Shown here one piece after another: positions 9,884-18,527 of a stretch of DNA of 64,000 nucleotides (positions are counted from its first letter, which is position 1; each line of letters opens with the position of its first letter). This DNA is from Saprospirales bacterium GYS_P2D (GTDB lineage: Bacteria > Bacteroidota > Bacteroidia > Chitinophagales > Saprospiraceae): assembly GCA_009833045.1 (NCBI GenBank), contig WUUP01000001.1:737586-801585 (forward strand), given 5' to 3'. The notes under the pieces are model-generated. The model had not been told where the DNA came from. It did not search any database and worked only from the letters and a program-made list of their open reading frames with translations. Position numbers and translations under genes: made by a program.

Positions 9884-12046
9884 TCATGACAAGAACTTGC
9901 TAATAGTAAACGTAAACTTAGTCCCTTTGCCGAGCTCAGACTCTACCCATATTTTTCCTTGATGCTTTTGTATGATGCGTTTGCAGAGAGACAATCCTAA
10001 TCCAGTACCCGCATATTCCTCTTTTTTGTTGAGCTGCTTGAATGGTTCAAACACCTTTTCCTTATATTCATCGTCGATACCGATTCCATTATCCTCTATC
10101 TGGAAGACATAGTTCTCTAAGCTCTCTTTACCAGAAATATTGATCATCGGTGTGCGATCATCAGGCATAAACTTGATAGCATTGGCGATGAGATTTTGAA
10201 AGACTTGTCTCAGTTTTATACTATCTGCTTCGATCTCGTCGACCTCAAGCTCTACGTTGATGACCGCTTTTGACTCTACGATATTTTGATTGAGATGACC
10301 GAGCACTGTCTCGACGAGCTCCTTAGTTTTGACAGGCTCTACCTGTAGGCTCAGCGCATTCACTTTAGAGTAGCTGAGGAGATCTTCTATGAGCCCAAAC
10401 ATCTCTTTCGATGCTTTCAGTGCCCTATTGATATAGTCCTTTTCTTTGTCAGAAAGTCTATCCTGAGCCGTCGCCTTGACTAATCCGATGAAGCTACTGA
10501 TCGTCCTAATCGGAGACTTCAGATCGTGAGATGCGATGTGAGCAAACTGCTGTAGCTGAATATTAGACTCAATGTATCTCTTTAGCTCGCTATTCTTCTC
10601 TGCTAAAGTATTTTCAGCAGCGACCAGCTCTTTATTCTTTATTTCCAATTTTTCATTGGCCTTGCGACTCACGTAGTTACTTCTCAGCAAAAAGCCCATC
10701 ATGATAAACAAACCCAAAAGTCCAAAAATCAAATATTTAGACGTCATTTTTGCAGACTCAATCTGATGCTCATAATCTATCTGTAGCAACTTTTGTTGAA
10801 TTTCTTTTTGTTGCTGTGCTTCTTCGATATCATGCATAGTCTGCTTGATACTGATATCCTTTATTTTTTGAACACTGAGAAATTCTGCAGCGGCATTTCG
10901 CTCAATGGTGCGATATTCATAGGCTAAGGCAAAATTTCCTGTTTGCGAAAGCAAATCCGCCATAATACCTGCCCCTTCTTGTAGTACTTCGAGATCTCTT
11001 ACTTTGTCAGCCCAGTCCATTGCCGCCTGGACTAGTTCTTTGGTATCCGTCTTTTTATTAAGAGCTAGGCAGATGATGCTTTTATGAAGCTTAGCTTGCA
11101 TCTCAGATTTCTTCACTTGTGATTTTTGCGCTTCTGAAATAGCTTGATCTACCAGCTCCAATGCTTGGCTGAGTCTGCCTTGTTGCATTCTCACCTTAGA
11201 CAGATATAGATAAGTACGAGACATCTTTGGAAAACTACCTAAGCGATTAGCCAGATCTATCGATCGCTGCAATACTCTTTCACTTTCATCACTATTACCC
11301 ATTTCATATTCTGCTATCCCCTTTAGATTGAGTGGTTTGATAACAAACTGTTGATTGTCAACAGAGTCTTGATATACCAGTATCTCATCCAGTATAGCAT
11401 CGGCCTCTCTATAGTTTTTGATCAGGATGAGGACTTCAGCGATATTAGCTTTTGCCGCTATCATTTTGTCGAGATCATTTGCTTTTTTGAAATGCTCATA
11501 TGCTCCTTGAGCTTGACTGATACCTTCTTCAAACTCTGATACTAAAATCTGCAAATCCGACATCCATAGCCTATTAAAGCCTAGTGATACCTGTGAAGGA
11601 TTTTCGATCTGCTGAAGTAGCCGATAGGCCTCATTGAGATATTTTTTAGCATCGTCATACTCTGATCGGAGCATATAGATGCGCCCCAGACGACTCAGTA
11701 GAATAGCATTGGAGCGAGGCTTGTCACCTCGAGAATAAAAGGGTAAAATTTCATTAATCAATCGGACACTCCGCTCATTATCACCAGACATGAATAGATA
11801 AAGGCTCAGATAGTACTTTGACTGCGCCTCTAGGCTATCCAGTTCGTACTCATGAGAGAGGGTTAAGGCGCTATCCATGACCTCGATAGCATCAAAAAGG
11901 TTCTTTTTATAGAGTTCTTTCCCTTTAGCTATGAGATGCACTATACTATCCTCTACAGGAGGATCACTCGACACACGAGCATCGAGAGACCATACTGTGC
12001 ATATGATCAAAAATGATAAAATAAGGGTGCGTACTATTGACTTCAT
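9884..12046 (-). CDS. TPR-containing sensor histidine kinase (copy 3 of 3)
   Basis: Largest and most upstream member of the trio, 720 residues. Signal peptide 1-24, periplasmic TPR solenoid to about 410, membrane helix near 436-455 (YLIFGLLGLFIMMGFLL), coiled coil, HisKA with the acceptor His near 507 (HIASHDLKSPIRT), HATPase with FQNLIANAIKF, IEDNGIGI and GTGLGLSL. Its kinase core is closer to copy 2 than to copy 1 by eye (CKRI, DKEKDYI). The TPR half is clearly more divergent than the kinase half, which suggests different input signals feeding similar output modules. No response regulator adjoins it, and the upstream 102 bp hold no exact -7 box. Confidence 0.92.
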   Translation of the reverse strand: MKSIVRTLILSFLIICTVWSLDARVSSDPPVEDSIVHLIAKGKELYKKNLFDAIEVMDSALTLSHEYELDSLEAQSKYYLSLYLFMSGDNERSVRLINEILPFYSRGDKPRSNAILLSRLGRIYMLRSEYDDAKKYLNEAYRLLQQIENPSQVSLGFNRLWMSDLQILVSEFEEGISQAQGAYEHFKKANDLDKMIAAKANIAEVLILIKNYREADAILDEILVYQDSVDNQQFVIKPLNLKGIAEYEMGNSDESERVLQRSIDLANRLGSFPKMSRTYLYLSKVRMQQGRLSQALELVDQAISEAQKSQVKKSEMQAKLHKSIICLALNKKTDTKELVQAAMDWADKVRDLEVLQEGAGIMADLLSQTGNFALAYEYRTIERNAAAEFLSVQKIKDISIKQTMHDIEEAQQQKEIQQKLLQIDYEHQIESAKMTSKYLIFGLLGLFIMMGFLLRSNYVSRKANEKLEIKNKELVAAENTLAEKNSELKRYIESNIQLQQFAHIASHDLKSPIRTISSFIGLVKATAQDRLSDKEKDYINRALKASKEMFGLIEDLLSYSKVNALSLQVEPVKTKELVETVLGHLNQNIVESKAVINVELEVDEIEADSIKLRQVFQNLIANAIKFMPDDRTPMINISGKESLENYVFQIEDNGIGIDDEYKEKVFEPFKQLNKKEEYAGTGLGLSLCKRIIQKHQGKIWVESELGKGTKFTFTISKFLS

Positions 12047-12148
12047 TATCCAGTTATTCCGAATGCAGTATTAGACTCAGAAAAGAATGAATAATCGAAT
12101 AACGTAAAAAGGTTTTAAATAGACCCTACAGAATACAATACAAATAGT

Positions 12149-13525
12149 CTACAGGTTCTTAACCTCTGACACCAAATCTTGTATACTAGCCTTAGCGTCA
12201 CCGAAAAACATTTTTGTTTTTTCGTGAAAAAATAGCTGATTTTGTATTCCTGCATAGCCCGGACTCATACTTCTTTTGAGCACGATGACATGTTTTGCAT
12301 TCCATACATTTAGTACAGGCATACCATATATGGAGCTCGATGGATCGTCTACAGCAGCAGGGTTCACGACATCATTAGCTCCTACTATCACGACTACATC
12401 AGTGCTCGGTAGTGCGGCATTAGCATCATCGAGATCGAGGAGTTTAGGATAGGGCACATCAGCCTCAGCGAGGAGCACGTTCATGTGTCCTGGCATACGA
12501 CCTGCGACTGGATGGATAGCATATTTGACATCTACTCCATTCGCCTCGAGCATATCATCGAGCTCTTTCAGTGCTTTCTGAGCTTGCGCTACAGCGAGAC
12601 CATATCCCGGGACAAACATCACTGACTGCGAATAGTAAAGTAGTATAGAAGTATCTACTGCATTAGTGGATTTAGCTACTTGATCACCATCTGTTTGAGC
12701 GCCGCCTCCAGATCCAGCGAATCCTCCGACGACGACATTCCATAGCGATCGATTCATCGCTTGACACATCAGGACTGTGAGTATAGTGCCCGATGCTCCT
12801 ACCAATATACCACCTACGAGCATCAGGTTGTTATTATAGATGAGTCCGGCAGCTGCCGCTGATAATCCAGTGAATGAATTGAGCAAGGAAATCACCACCG
12901 GCATATCTGCTCCTCCTATCGGCGCCACGAATGACCATCCATAGAATAATGTCAGGACCAAAAACGCTATCAATAATGGGATACTCTGTACGCTGATCGT
13001 GAGATATACACACATAGCCAAACAGGCCACGAGGAGTATTTGATTGATGATATTATGTTTTGGCCAAACCACTTGACTGTCCTTGAGCTTACCATCGAGC
13101 TTGAGGTATGCCAGGATACTCCCCGTGAAGGCCACTGCTCCAATGAGCAAGGCAAACAGAGAAATAGCTTTGCCACCCGTATCCAGATCGGTAGTGGTAA
13201 GCTCTACGATCGATAGGATGGCCGCACAGAGACCTCCGAGACCGTTGAAGATCGATACCAGCTGTGGCATCGCCGTCATTTGTATTTTTTTGGCTGCCGC
13301 CCAACCTATGCCAGCACCGGCGAACATACCTCCGATGATCCATGCATAGTTGCCTCCTCCATCTATACGATTGTCAAAGAGAGCGCCGAGGATACCTACA
13401 CCCATGCCTATGGCTGCCAGTGAGTTGCCTCGACGAGCTGTATCTGGAGAGCTCATCTGTCTCAAGCCCCATACGAAGAGGACTGCTCCTATCAGATAGG
13501 CTATATCTATTATTGTCGTTATCAT
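12149..13525 (-). CDS. pntB: NAD(P) transhydrogenase subunit beta
   Basis: Inner-membrane beta subunit of proton-translocating transhydrogenase, which couples hydride transfer from NADH to NADP+ with proton entry. 458 residues, the usual length. The first 260 residues are a string of hydrophobic helices (domain II), and the C-terminal 180 residues are the NADP(H)-binding domain III with the fingerprint FVPGYGLAVAQAQ, the HPVAGRMPGHMNVLLAEA segment and VIVGANDVVNPAA. Last gene of a three-gene operon in the order pntA1-pntA2-pntB, 42 bp after pntA2. A main source of NADPH for biosynthesis in this organism. Confidence 0.97.
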   Translation of the reverse strand: MITTIIDIAYLIGAVLFVWGLRQMSSPDTARRGNSLAAIGMGVGILGALFDNRIDGGGNYAWIIGGMFAGAGIGWAAAKKIQMTAMPQLVSIFNGLGGLCAAILSIVELTTTDLDTGGKAISLFALLIGAVAFTGSILAYLKLDGKLKDSQVVWPKHNIINQILLVACLAMCVYLTISVQSIPLLIAFLVLTLFYGWSFVAPIGGADMPVVISLLNSFTGLSAAAAGLIYNNNLMLVGGILVGASGTILTVLMCQAMNRSLWNVVVGGFAGSGGGAQTDGDQVAKSTNAVDTSILLYYSQSVMFVPGYGLAVAQAQKALKELDDMLEANGVDVKYAIHPVAGRMPGHMNVLLAEADVPYPKLLDLDDANAALPSTDVVVIVGANDVVNPAAVDDPSSSIYGMPVLNVWNAKHVIVLKRSMSPGYAGIQNQLFFHEKTKMFFGDAKASIQDLVSEVKNL

Positions 13526-13567
13526 GTTTCTTTCTTTATTAGGATATTAGAATTAAGAGAGTGGAGC

Positions 13568-13879
13568 CTATTTTTTCTTCTTTTTAAACATCTCCAGCAT
13601 GCGATCCGTCACAGCGAATCCTCCGACCACATTGATCATACCGAGAGCGATCGCTACGGTACCGAGTGTGAGCGAGAGATAGTCATCTGGTGCGGATCTC
13701 CGGATCAGGATGATCGCTCCGATGATGATAACACCTGAGATAGCATTAGCTCCAGACATGAGTGGTGTGTGGAGCACAGTAGGCACCTTACTGATAACCT
13801 CAAATCCTAAAATAACAGTGAATATCAAGAGATAAATCATTAATAGATTATCACTGATGAATTCTAATATAGCTTGCAT
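13568..13879 (-). CDS. pntA2: NAD(P) transhydrogenase alpha subunit, membrane part
   Basis: Short membrane protein of 103 residues corresponding to the C-terminal membrane part of the alpha subunit. Three to four helices are visible, with the conserved stretch KVPTVLHTPLMSGANAISG near residues 31-49 and a lysine-rich C-terminal tail. In many bacteria alpha is a single chain; here it is split into pntA1 and pntA2, as in Rhodospirillum and most Bacteroidota. It begins 2 bp after the pntA1 stop codon, consistent with translational coupling, and precedes pntB by 42 bp. Confidence 0.95.
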   Translation of the reverse strand: MQAILEFISDNLLMIYLLIFTVILGFEVISKVPTVLHTPLMSGANAISGVIIIGAIILIRRSAPDDYLSLTLGTVAIALGMINVVGGFAVTDRMLEMFKKKKK

Positions 13880-13881
13880 GA

Positions 13882-14961
13882 TTATTCTGATTTTGTGATG
13901 ATTGATTTGCTGAGTATTTCGTCATCTGACTGCAGATCGATAGCTCCATCTCTGACGATATGTTTTAGCAGATTGAGGATGTTATTGCTGTATAGCGTAC
14001 TGGCATCTTGAGGCATACGATTTGCCAGATTGGAGTCTCCGACGATTTTGACACCATTGATATCTACTACTTCGTCGTTGACAGCTCCTTCACAGTTACC
14101 TCCAGTAGAGGCGGCGAGATCCACGATGACTGATCCGGGTTTCATTTTTTTGACCGTATCCATGGTGATCAACTTAGGAGCTGGACGTCCACGCAGCTGG
14201 GCCGTCGTCACGATGATGTCGGCTCCCTGAGCCTTTTCTTGTATCAGTGCTGCCTGTCGCTGCTTATACTCTTCAGTCTGCTCTACGGCATATCCACCGG
14301 CATCCTTATCATCCCGAGCACCTTCTACCTCGACGAATTTTGCACCGAGACTTTGCACCTCTTCTTTGACCGCTGCTCGAGTGTCAAATGCCTCTACCAT
14401 AGCGCCAAGTCTTCTCGCAGTAGCGATCGCCTGTAGACCTGCGACACCCGCTCCGAGTATGAGCGCTTTGGAGGGCTTGATACTACCGGCTGCCGTGATC
14501 ATCATCGGCATATAGCGAGGCATATGCTGGAGTGCTACGAGCACCGACTGATAGCCAGCGATAGATGCCATAGACGATAGCACATCCATCGACTGAGCGA
14601 GTGATGTCCTCGGGATCATATCCATGCTGATGGCATTGACCTTGAGCTTTGAGAGTCTATCGACCAGCGATGAATCGTTAAATGGAGCATACTGTGCGAT
14701 CACCACAGCACTCACCTTGAGCGCACTATACTCCTCATCCGTGATATCAGGATTGATCTGTACGACTATATCGGCTCCACTGATGATCTCTGATCGAGAC
14801 TTGACCTCTCCATCTACATAATCCTCATTAGCAAAAAAAGCTCCTTGACCGATCTCACTCTCGAGCCATACAGTACTGACTACCTTTAGTAGCTTGGATA
14901 TATTAGCCGGGACGAGTGGTGAGATATCTGACTTATGGTCTTTGAGAAAACCTATAATCAT
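13882..14961 (-). CDS. pntA1: NAD(P) transhydrogenase alpha subunit, soluble NAD(H)-binding part
   Basis: Domain I of the transhydrogenase, 359 residues, which binds NAD(H) on the cytoplasmic face. It shows the alanine dehydrogenase/PNT N-terminal domain (KDHKSDISPLVPANISKLL, then residues to about 135) and the C-terminal Rossmann domain with GAGVAGLQAIATARRLGA near 167-184 and the mobile loop DKDAGGYAVEQTEEYKQRQ near 220. First gene of the pnt operon. The start at 14961 gives a normal N-terminus. Its upstream region also carries the palindrome at 14991-15006, shared with the divergent gene at 15113. Confidence 0.96.
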   Translation of the reverse strand: MIIGFLKDHKSDISPLVPANISKLLKVVSTVWLESEIGQGAFFANEDYVDGEVKSRSEIISGADIVVQINPDITDEEYSALKVSAVVIAQYAPFNDSSLVDRLSKLKVNAISMDMIPRTSLAQSMDVLSSMASIAGYQSVLVALQHMPRYMPMMITAAGSIKPSKALILGAGVAGLQAIATARRLGAMVEAFDTRAAVKEEVQSLGAKFVEVEGARDDKDAGGYAVEQTEEYKQRQAALIQEKAQGADIIVTTAQLRGRPAPKLITMDTVKKMKPGSVIVDLAASTGGNCEGAVNDEVVDINGVKIVGDSNLANRMPQDASTLYSNNILNLLKHIVRDGAIDLQSDDEILSKSIITKSE

Positions 14962-14990
14962 ATGACGATATTTATGATAGTTTTGATAGT

Positions 14991-15006
14991 ACTGACCGAG
15001 GTCAGT
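14991..15006. promoter_or_regulatory. palindrome in the pntA1 / 15113 divergent region
   Basis: Perfect 7-bp inverted repeat ACTGACC-GA-GGTCAGT between the divergent pnt operon and the small membrane protein gene. Its position, 30 bp upstream of the pntA1 start, suits an operator. The binding protein is unknown, and a 7-bp arm could be chance. Confidence 0.4.
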
Positions 15007-15096
15007 TGATTGATTACGATGGCAATAATAGGAAATATCCCTATAACCGCAATCGTTGCCGAAGTCCCGTCATTACTTTTATTCTCTTTGGATTAC

Positions 15097-15104
15097 TACC
15101 TTTG
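15097..15104 (+). promoter_or_regulatory. -7 promoter box close to a start codon
   Basis: TACCTTTG matches the Bacteroidota -7 consensus TAnnTTTG exactly. It ends 8 nt before the ATG at 15113. It also argues against the upstream in-frame ATG at 15056, which lies before the box. No good -33 element is visible. Confidence 0.55.
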
Positions 15105-15112
15105 CCCTCCAT

Positions 15113-15517
15113 ATGATCTCATCTAAAGAAACACTGGCCAGAGTAAATGAACTGATTGACTTAAAAATGGGCTTTTTGGGTGCAATCTTCATGGGTAGCA
15201 TCGTTTTTTGGATCAATTTTGATCATGGCTGGGATGAGGCGCTCGTAGCCGGACTCAAGCAATTTTCTTACACATTATTTTTTGGAGGTCTATTCATTAA
15301 GATGGCTGAACACATCGCTACTAATCAAGCAAAAAGATGGAAGGGCATTCTGTTAGGGGGAGTTATCCCCATGATTGCCACCGCATTTTTGACTTTCACC
15401 GTCCACTCGATCAAGGGTACTCCGGAGCCTTTTAATAGTACAGTCCCCACTATCCTTTTAGCCTGGATGAGCTTCTCTATATGGAGCTGGATGCAGACTC
15501 GTCCTACCCAGGATTAG
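15113..15517 (+). CDS. small membrane protein of unknown function
   Basis: I do not recognise a family. With the start at 15113 the protein has 134 residues. Three or four hydrophobic helices are visible (about GFLGAIFMGSIVFWI, FSYTLFFGGLFI, ILLGGVIPMIATAFLTF and TILLAWMSFSIWSW), separated by short charged loops, so it is an inner-membrane protein. The longer reading frame from 15056 is less likely because the -7 box at 15097-15104 would lie inside the coding region. It stands alone between the divergent pnt operon and a convergent monooxygenase gene, and ends 27 bp before that gene's stop codon. Confidence 0.72.
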   Translation: MISSKETLARVNELIDLKMGFLGAIFMGSIVFWINFDHGWDEALVAGLKQFSYTLFFGGLFIKMAEHIATNQAKRWKGILLGGVIPMIATAFLTFTVHSIKGTPEPFNSTVPTILLAWMSFSIWSWMQTRPTQD

Positions 15518-15524
15518 GATCTAT

Positions 15525-15542
15525 TTTTGGCTATAGCCAAAA
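15525..15542. repeat. 18-bp perfect palindrome containing GCTATAGC
   Basis: TTTTGGCTATAGCCAAAA lies in the 27-bp gap between two convergent genes. The same 18 bases recur at 36149-36166. It could form a 7-bp stem with a TATA loop and serve as a bidirectional transcription stop, but it lacks a following U run. Confidence 0.7.
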
Positions 15543-15544
15543 CA

Positions 15545-16669
15545 CTATGACGCTATATTATCTGCTATCCTCATTGAGTCATCTTGGATCGTACCGAGGA
15601 TACCTCCCAGCTTATAATTATCATATCCGATGAAGTAAGCTCCAGTCAGATCACCCTCCCCGATAGCGTCCCGAGGCACACCATTCTCATCTAAAAAATC
15701 CTGTACCATAGGGAAATATGATGCAACGTCAGCAGTATATCCAGTCGCCAATATCACAGCATCTATCTGCTCAGATGATCCATCGCTAAATCTGACCTCA
15801 TGCTCATCAAATCCTTTGATATCTGGCTTGACAGTGATCGTACCTCGTTTGATCGCATCGATCGTACCTATGTCTACGATAGGAGTTTTACCGGTCTCTC
15901 GGAGCTGCTTAGCAGGCGCCATGTCAGACACCTGTAGCCCATAGGGTCGCAGATCTCCAAAATACACCCTACGTATCTGTGAGCCCAGCCAATCACCTAA
16001 ACCAAAAGGAAATTTAGCCAATACTTTAGAGGTGACCTGTACGGGGCGACCATTGAGATCTCGAGGCACCACACTGATCGGACTCCGTACGGATAGATAC
16101 GTATGCACCTGATGCTCAGAGAGATCGAGCGCCAGTTCTGCCCCAGTATTGCCCATACCTACGACGAGGACATTCTTACCCACATATGGCTCGGCATTCT
16201 TGTAGTATCGACTATGTACGACCTTCCCTCGGTAGCTCTCCAGACCAGGCCAGCTCGGCTGCTTAGGTGTCCGATTGACACCCGTAGCGATGATGACCCT
16301 CTCAGCTCTATAGGCAGTATCCTGTGTAGTGACCTGCCAAGCCTCGTCTATTCTATCGATCACCTGTACCTCCTGATGCAATCTGGGTCTGATATCAAAA
16401 TGTCTCGCATAATCCTCCAGATAATCCACTAATCGCTGTCGAGGCACATACAGAGGAAAATCCTCGGGAAAAGGCAAGTGAGGCAGGTGAGACCATTGCT
16501 TGACGGTATGTAGATGTAGCCGGTCGTAGTGCCGATGCCAGCTATGAGCGACCTGATCAGAGCCCTCGATGATATCAAAAGGAATCCCTCTATGCCGAAG
16601 ACGCCCAGCTATAGCCAGCCCAGATGGGCCGGCTCCAATGATTAGATTTTGTGATAGTACTATGTCCAT
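15545..16669 (-). CDS. flavin-containing monooxygenase family NAD(P)/FAD oxidoreductase
   Basis: Cytoplasmic flavoprotein of 374 residues. Motifs in order: FAD-binding GAGPSGLAIAGRL (12-24), an FMO-like YRGKVVHSRYY near 149 in place of the canonical FxGxxxHxxxY/F, the NADPH-binding GMGNTGAELALDL near 171-183, and the ATGYTADV motif near 312. Length and motif spacing fit the YUCCA/CzcO-like branch, which oxygenates small organic or sulfur/nitrogen compounds. It lies 15 bp downstream of the hydroxylase-CDGSH gene and is probably co-transcribed with it. The cluster context (aldehyde dehydrogenase, dehalogenase, TetR) suggests work on a hydrophobic carbon source; the exact substrate is unknown. 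Confidence 0.88.
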   Translation of the reverse strand: MDIVLSQNLIIGAGPSGLAIAGRLRHRGIPFDIIEGSDQVAHSWHRHYDRLHLHTVKQWSHLPHLPFPEDFPLYVPRQRLVDYLEDYARHFDIRPRLHQEVQVIDRIDEAWQVTTQDTAYRAERVIIATGVNRTPKQPSWPGLESYRGKVVHSRYYKNAEPYVGKNVLVVGMGNTGAELALDLSEHQVHTYLSVRSPISVVPRDLNGRPVQVTSKVLAKFPFGLGDWLGSQIRRVYFGDLRPYGLQVSDMAPAKQLRETGKTPIVDIGTIDAIKRGTITVKPDIKGFDEHEVRFSDGSSEQIDAVILATGYTADVASYFPMVQDFLDENGVPRDAIGEGDLTGAYFIGYDNYKLGGILGTIQDDSMRIADNIAS

Positions 16670-16684
16670 ACACGGACTAATATA

Positions 16685-17761
16685 CTAAGATCTGAGACTC
16701 AAATGTGAGTCATCACAGTATGGAGGTGTTTTCGTCAGCTTGCAGGTACATAGCGATACCCTGCGCTCAGACTTCACCTCAAACTTCATAGGCTTGATCT
16801 TAGTACCATTATGGTATCCATTACAAAAGGGCTGATCCTTGCTATAGCCACACTGACAGTACAGATAGGTACCCGGCTGCAGCACTTCTCGATAAGGCTC
16901 GGTGCCTGTTTGTTTTTCTTTTTTGAAAGTCTTAGACAGCTCACTCTCGGCCTTAGGCGCCTTCATGAATGGATAGAGCAGGTGAGCATACCATGGATCA
17001 TCCGTATCCTCCTGTAGTCCAAACTCTGCAGGATACTGGCGAGTAAATTTAGCAGTACCGAATAGCTGATCCCAGAGACTGAAAGTATTACCAAAATTAC
17101 CATTTGGATCACTGATATTATCAGCCATAGATCGGCCATGATGACTATAGTGAAATGCCGGTGTCACGAAAATACGCTCTACGGCTGTGGTGATAGGATT
17201 GAGCCACTTATGTCGATACCAAAACCGATCCCAAGTCCATGTGCTATGTGAACTGGTCACCACTACCTGCTTAATAATCAGACCCAATATGACTGCAGGA
17301 GCTAATCCTAAGTACGTACAGATCGCTCCCCACCATAGATTGGGCATGAGCATGTAGTACACCCAAGAATTGCGATAAGAAACTAATATGCCCATATCCT
17401 TAGCAGCGTGATGTACTCGGTGATGCTTCCACAGCCACTCATACTCATGGGCAAATCGATGATACCAATACTGCGATACATCATCTATGAGCAGATAAAA
17501 GGGTAGCGCCAGCCATATGGACCATGAGGATAAGACATTAGAATAAGCCGGCAGTAAGGCATCTCCTATCCATACCACCGCTAATACTTGCATAGTCTTG
17601 GTCGCTGCGACGACGAAAAACCCGATTAACTCGAGCGTCCAATCGTGTTTATTACGATGCGTCTCATGATAATGTCCATGGATGACCTCCAATGCGGCAA
17701 AAAAGACTAAAATAGCCACTACCGCATATACGTCAATGTTTGGTATATTAAGCCAATTCAT
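16685..17761 (-). CDS. fatty-acid-hydroxylase-family protein fused to a double CDGSH iron-sulfur tail
   Basis: A 358-residue fusion. Residues 1-260 form a membrane di-iron hydroxylase of the sterol desaturase superfamily: helices near 10-28, 45-65, 78-95 and 145-168, with His clusters HRFAHEYEWLWKHHRVHH near 117-134 and HYSHHGR near 210. Residues about 290-358 contain two CDGSH-type [2Fe-2S] motifs: CQCGYSKDQPFCNGYH and CTCKLTKTPPYCDDSH, each with the three Cys and one His that bind the cluster. CDGSH domains carry or transfer electrons, so the tail may deliver electrons to the di-iron site within the same chain; this is inference. It is the first gene of the left arm of a divergent cluster, 69 bp from tetR. 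Confidence 0.88.
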   Translation of the reverse strand: MNWLNIPNIDVYAVVAILVFFAALEVIHGHYHETHRNKHDWTLELIGFFVVAATKTMQVLAVVWIGDALLPAYSNVLSSWSIWLALPFYLLIDDVSQYWYHRFAHEYEWLWKHHRVHHAAKDMGILVSYRNSWVYYMLMPNLWWGAICTYLGLAPAVILGLIIKQVVVTSSHSTWTWDRFWYRHKWLNPITTAVERIFVTPAFHYSHHGRSMADNISDPNGNFGNTFSLWDQLFGTAKFTRQYPAEFGLQEDTDDPWYAHLLYPFMKAPKAESELSKTFKKEKQTGTEPYREVLQPGTYLYCQCGYSKDQPFCNGYHNGTKIKPMKFEVKSERRVSLCTCKLTKTPPYCDDSHLSLRS

Positions 17762-17803
17762 TATATAGTAGTTTTAGTTTTTAAAATACGACTAAGACGA
17801 ATA

Positions 17804-17819
17804 TAGTATAATTATACTA
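17804..17819. promoter_or_regulatory. 16-bp perfect palindrome, candidate TetR operator
   Basis: TAGTATAATTATACTA is a perfect dyad in the 69-bp intergenic region between the hydroxylase fusion (minus) and tetR (plus). Autoregulating TetR proteins usually bind a dyad of this size in just such a divergent promoter. It overlaps the first two bases of the -7 box at 17818-17825, so binding would block transcription of tetR and probably of both arms. Confidence 0.7.
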
Positions 17820-17825
17820 ATTTTG
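17818..17825 (+). promoter_or_regulatory. -7 promoter box of tetR
   Basis: TAATTTTG fits TAnnTTTG exactly and ends 5 nt before the tetR ATG at 17831. Transcription would then start at or next to the A of the ATG. No -33 TTTG is seen at the usual distance. Confidence 0.5.
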
Positions 17826-17830
17826 AAACT

Positions 17831-18451
17831 ATGAGTAAAACCAAAGACAAAATCATCAATAAATCGATTGAATTATTCAATGAGTTTGGCTTTAGCAATA
17901 TCAGCCTCTTTAGGATAGCCGATGAGCTGGGTGTGAGTCCTGGCAATCTTACCTACCATTATAATAAAAAAGACGATCTGATGGCCGCCGTCTATAAGAG
18001 ATTTCAAGATGAACTCGCCCAGATCACACCTCCTGACTACTATAATAATCAGCTCGAGGAGATGGACCAGCAGTTGGCCCAGTTTTTCATGCTTCAGGAA
18101 CGATTTACTTTCTTTTATCTGGATCTACTGGAGATAGAGAGGGCTTTTCCGGCTATAGCCGAAAAACACTATCAACACATCCAAAAACAAATCGAGAGAC
18201 TCCGAGAAGTGCTACAGTACAATAAGTCCACAGGCCTACTGAAGCAATATCAAAATCAAGAAATCTATCATCGCATAGCTCATCATATATGGATGATGAC
18301 TGTCTACTGGCTAGCGCAAAGTAAAATACGAGGTACAGAGACCAGCATAGATGATCTCAGAGAGTCTTTTTGGGTACTACTCTTCCCTCACCTTACAGTG
18401 CAGGGTGCGGGAGAATTGAACAAATTTTATGATATGAGCAAATTTAAATAG
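17831..18451 (+). CDS. TetR/AcrR-family transcriptional regulator
   Basis: Cytoplasmic repressor of 206 residues. The N-terminal helix-turn-helix is typical: KDKIINKSIELFNEFGFSNI then IADELGVSPGNLTYHYNKKDDL (residues about 5-52). The C-terminal ligand-binding and dimerisation part is all-helical and starts with a basic-hydrophobic linker. It sits between the two arms of a lipid/haloalkane-type gene cluster, next to a perfect palindrome that overlaps its own promoter, and so is probably the cluster's local repressor. The ligand is likely a hydrophobic substrate or its acyl/aldehyde product (inference). The ALDH gene follows after 76 bp. Confidence 0.93.
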   Translation: MSKTKDKIINKSIELFNEFGFSNISLFRIADELGVSPGNLTYHYNKKDDLMAAVYKRFQDELAQITPPDYYNNQLEEMDQQLAQFFMLQERFTFFYLDLLEIERAFPAIAEKHYQHIQKQIERLREVLQYNKSTGLLKQYQNQEIYHRIAHHIWMMTVYWLAQSKIRGTETSIDDLRESFWVLLFPHLTVQGAGELNKFYDMSKFK

Positions 18452-18527
18452 GTCCAAGTCAGGACTCACCGTATGAAAAAGCAATAAATTAACTCAAGTC
18501 TATTGATACAAACTAAAACTATCTAAC

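Noticed and set aside
15525-15542. Palindrome considered as a rho-independent terminator
   Set aside because: No U run follows on either strand, and the same sequence occurs inside a gene, so termination is not its evident role.
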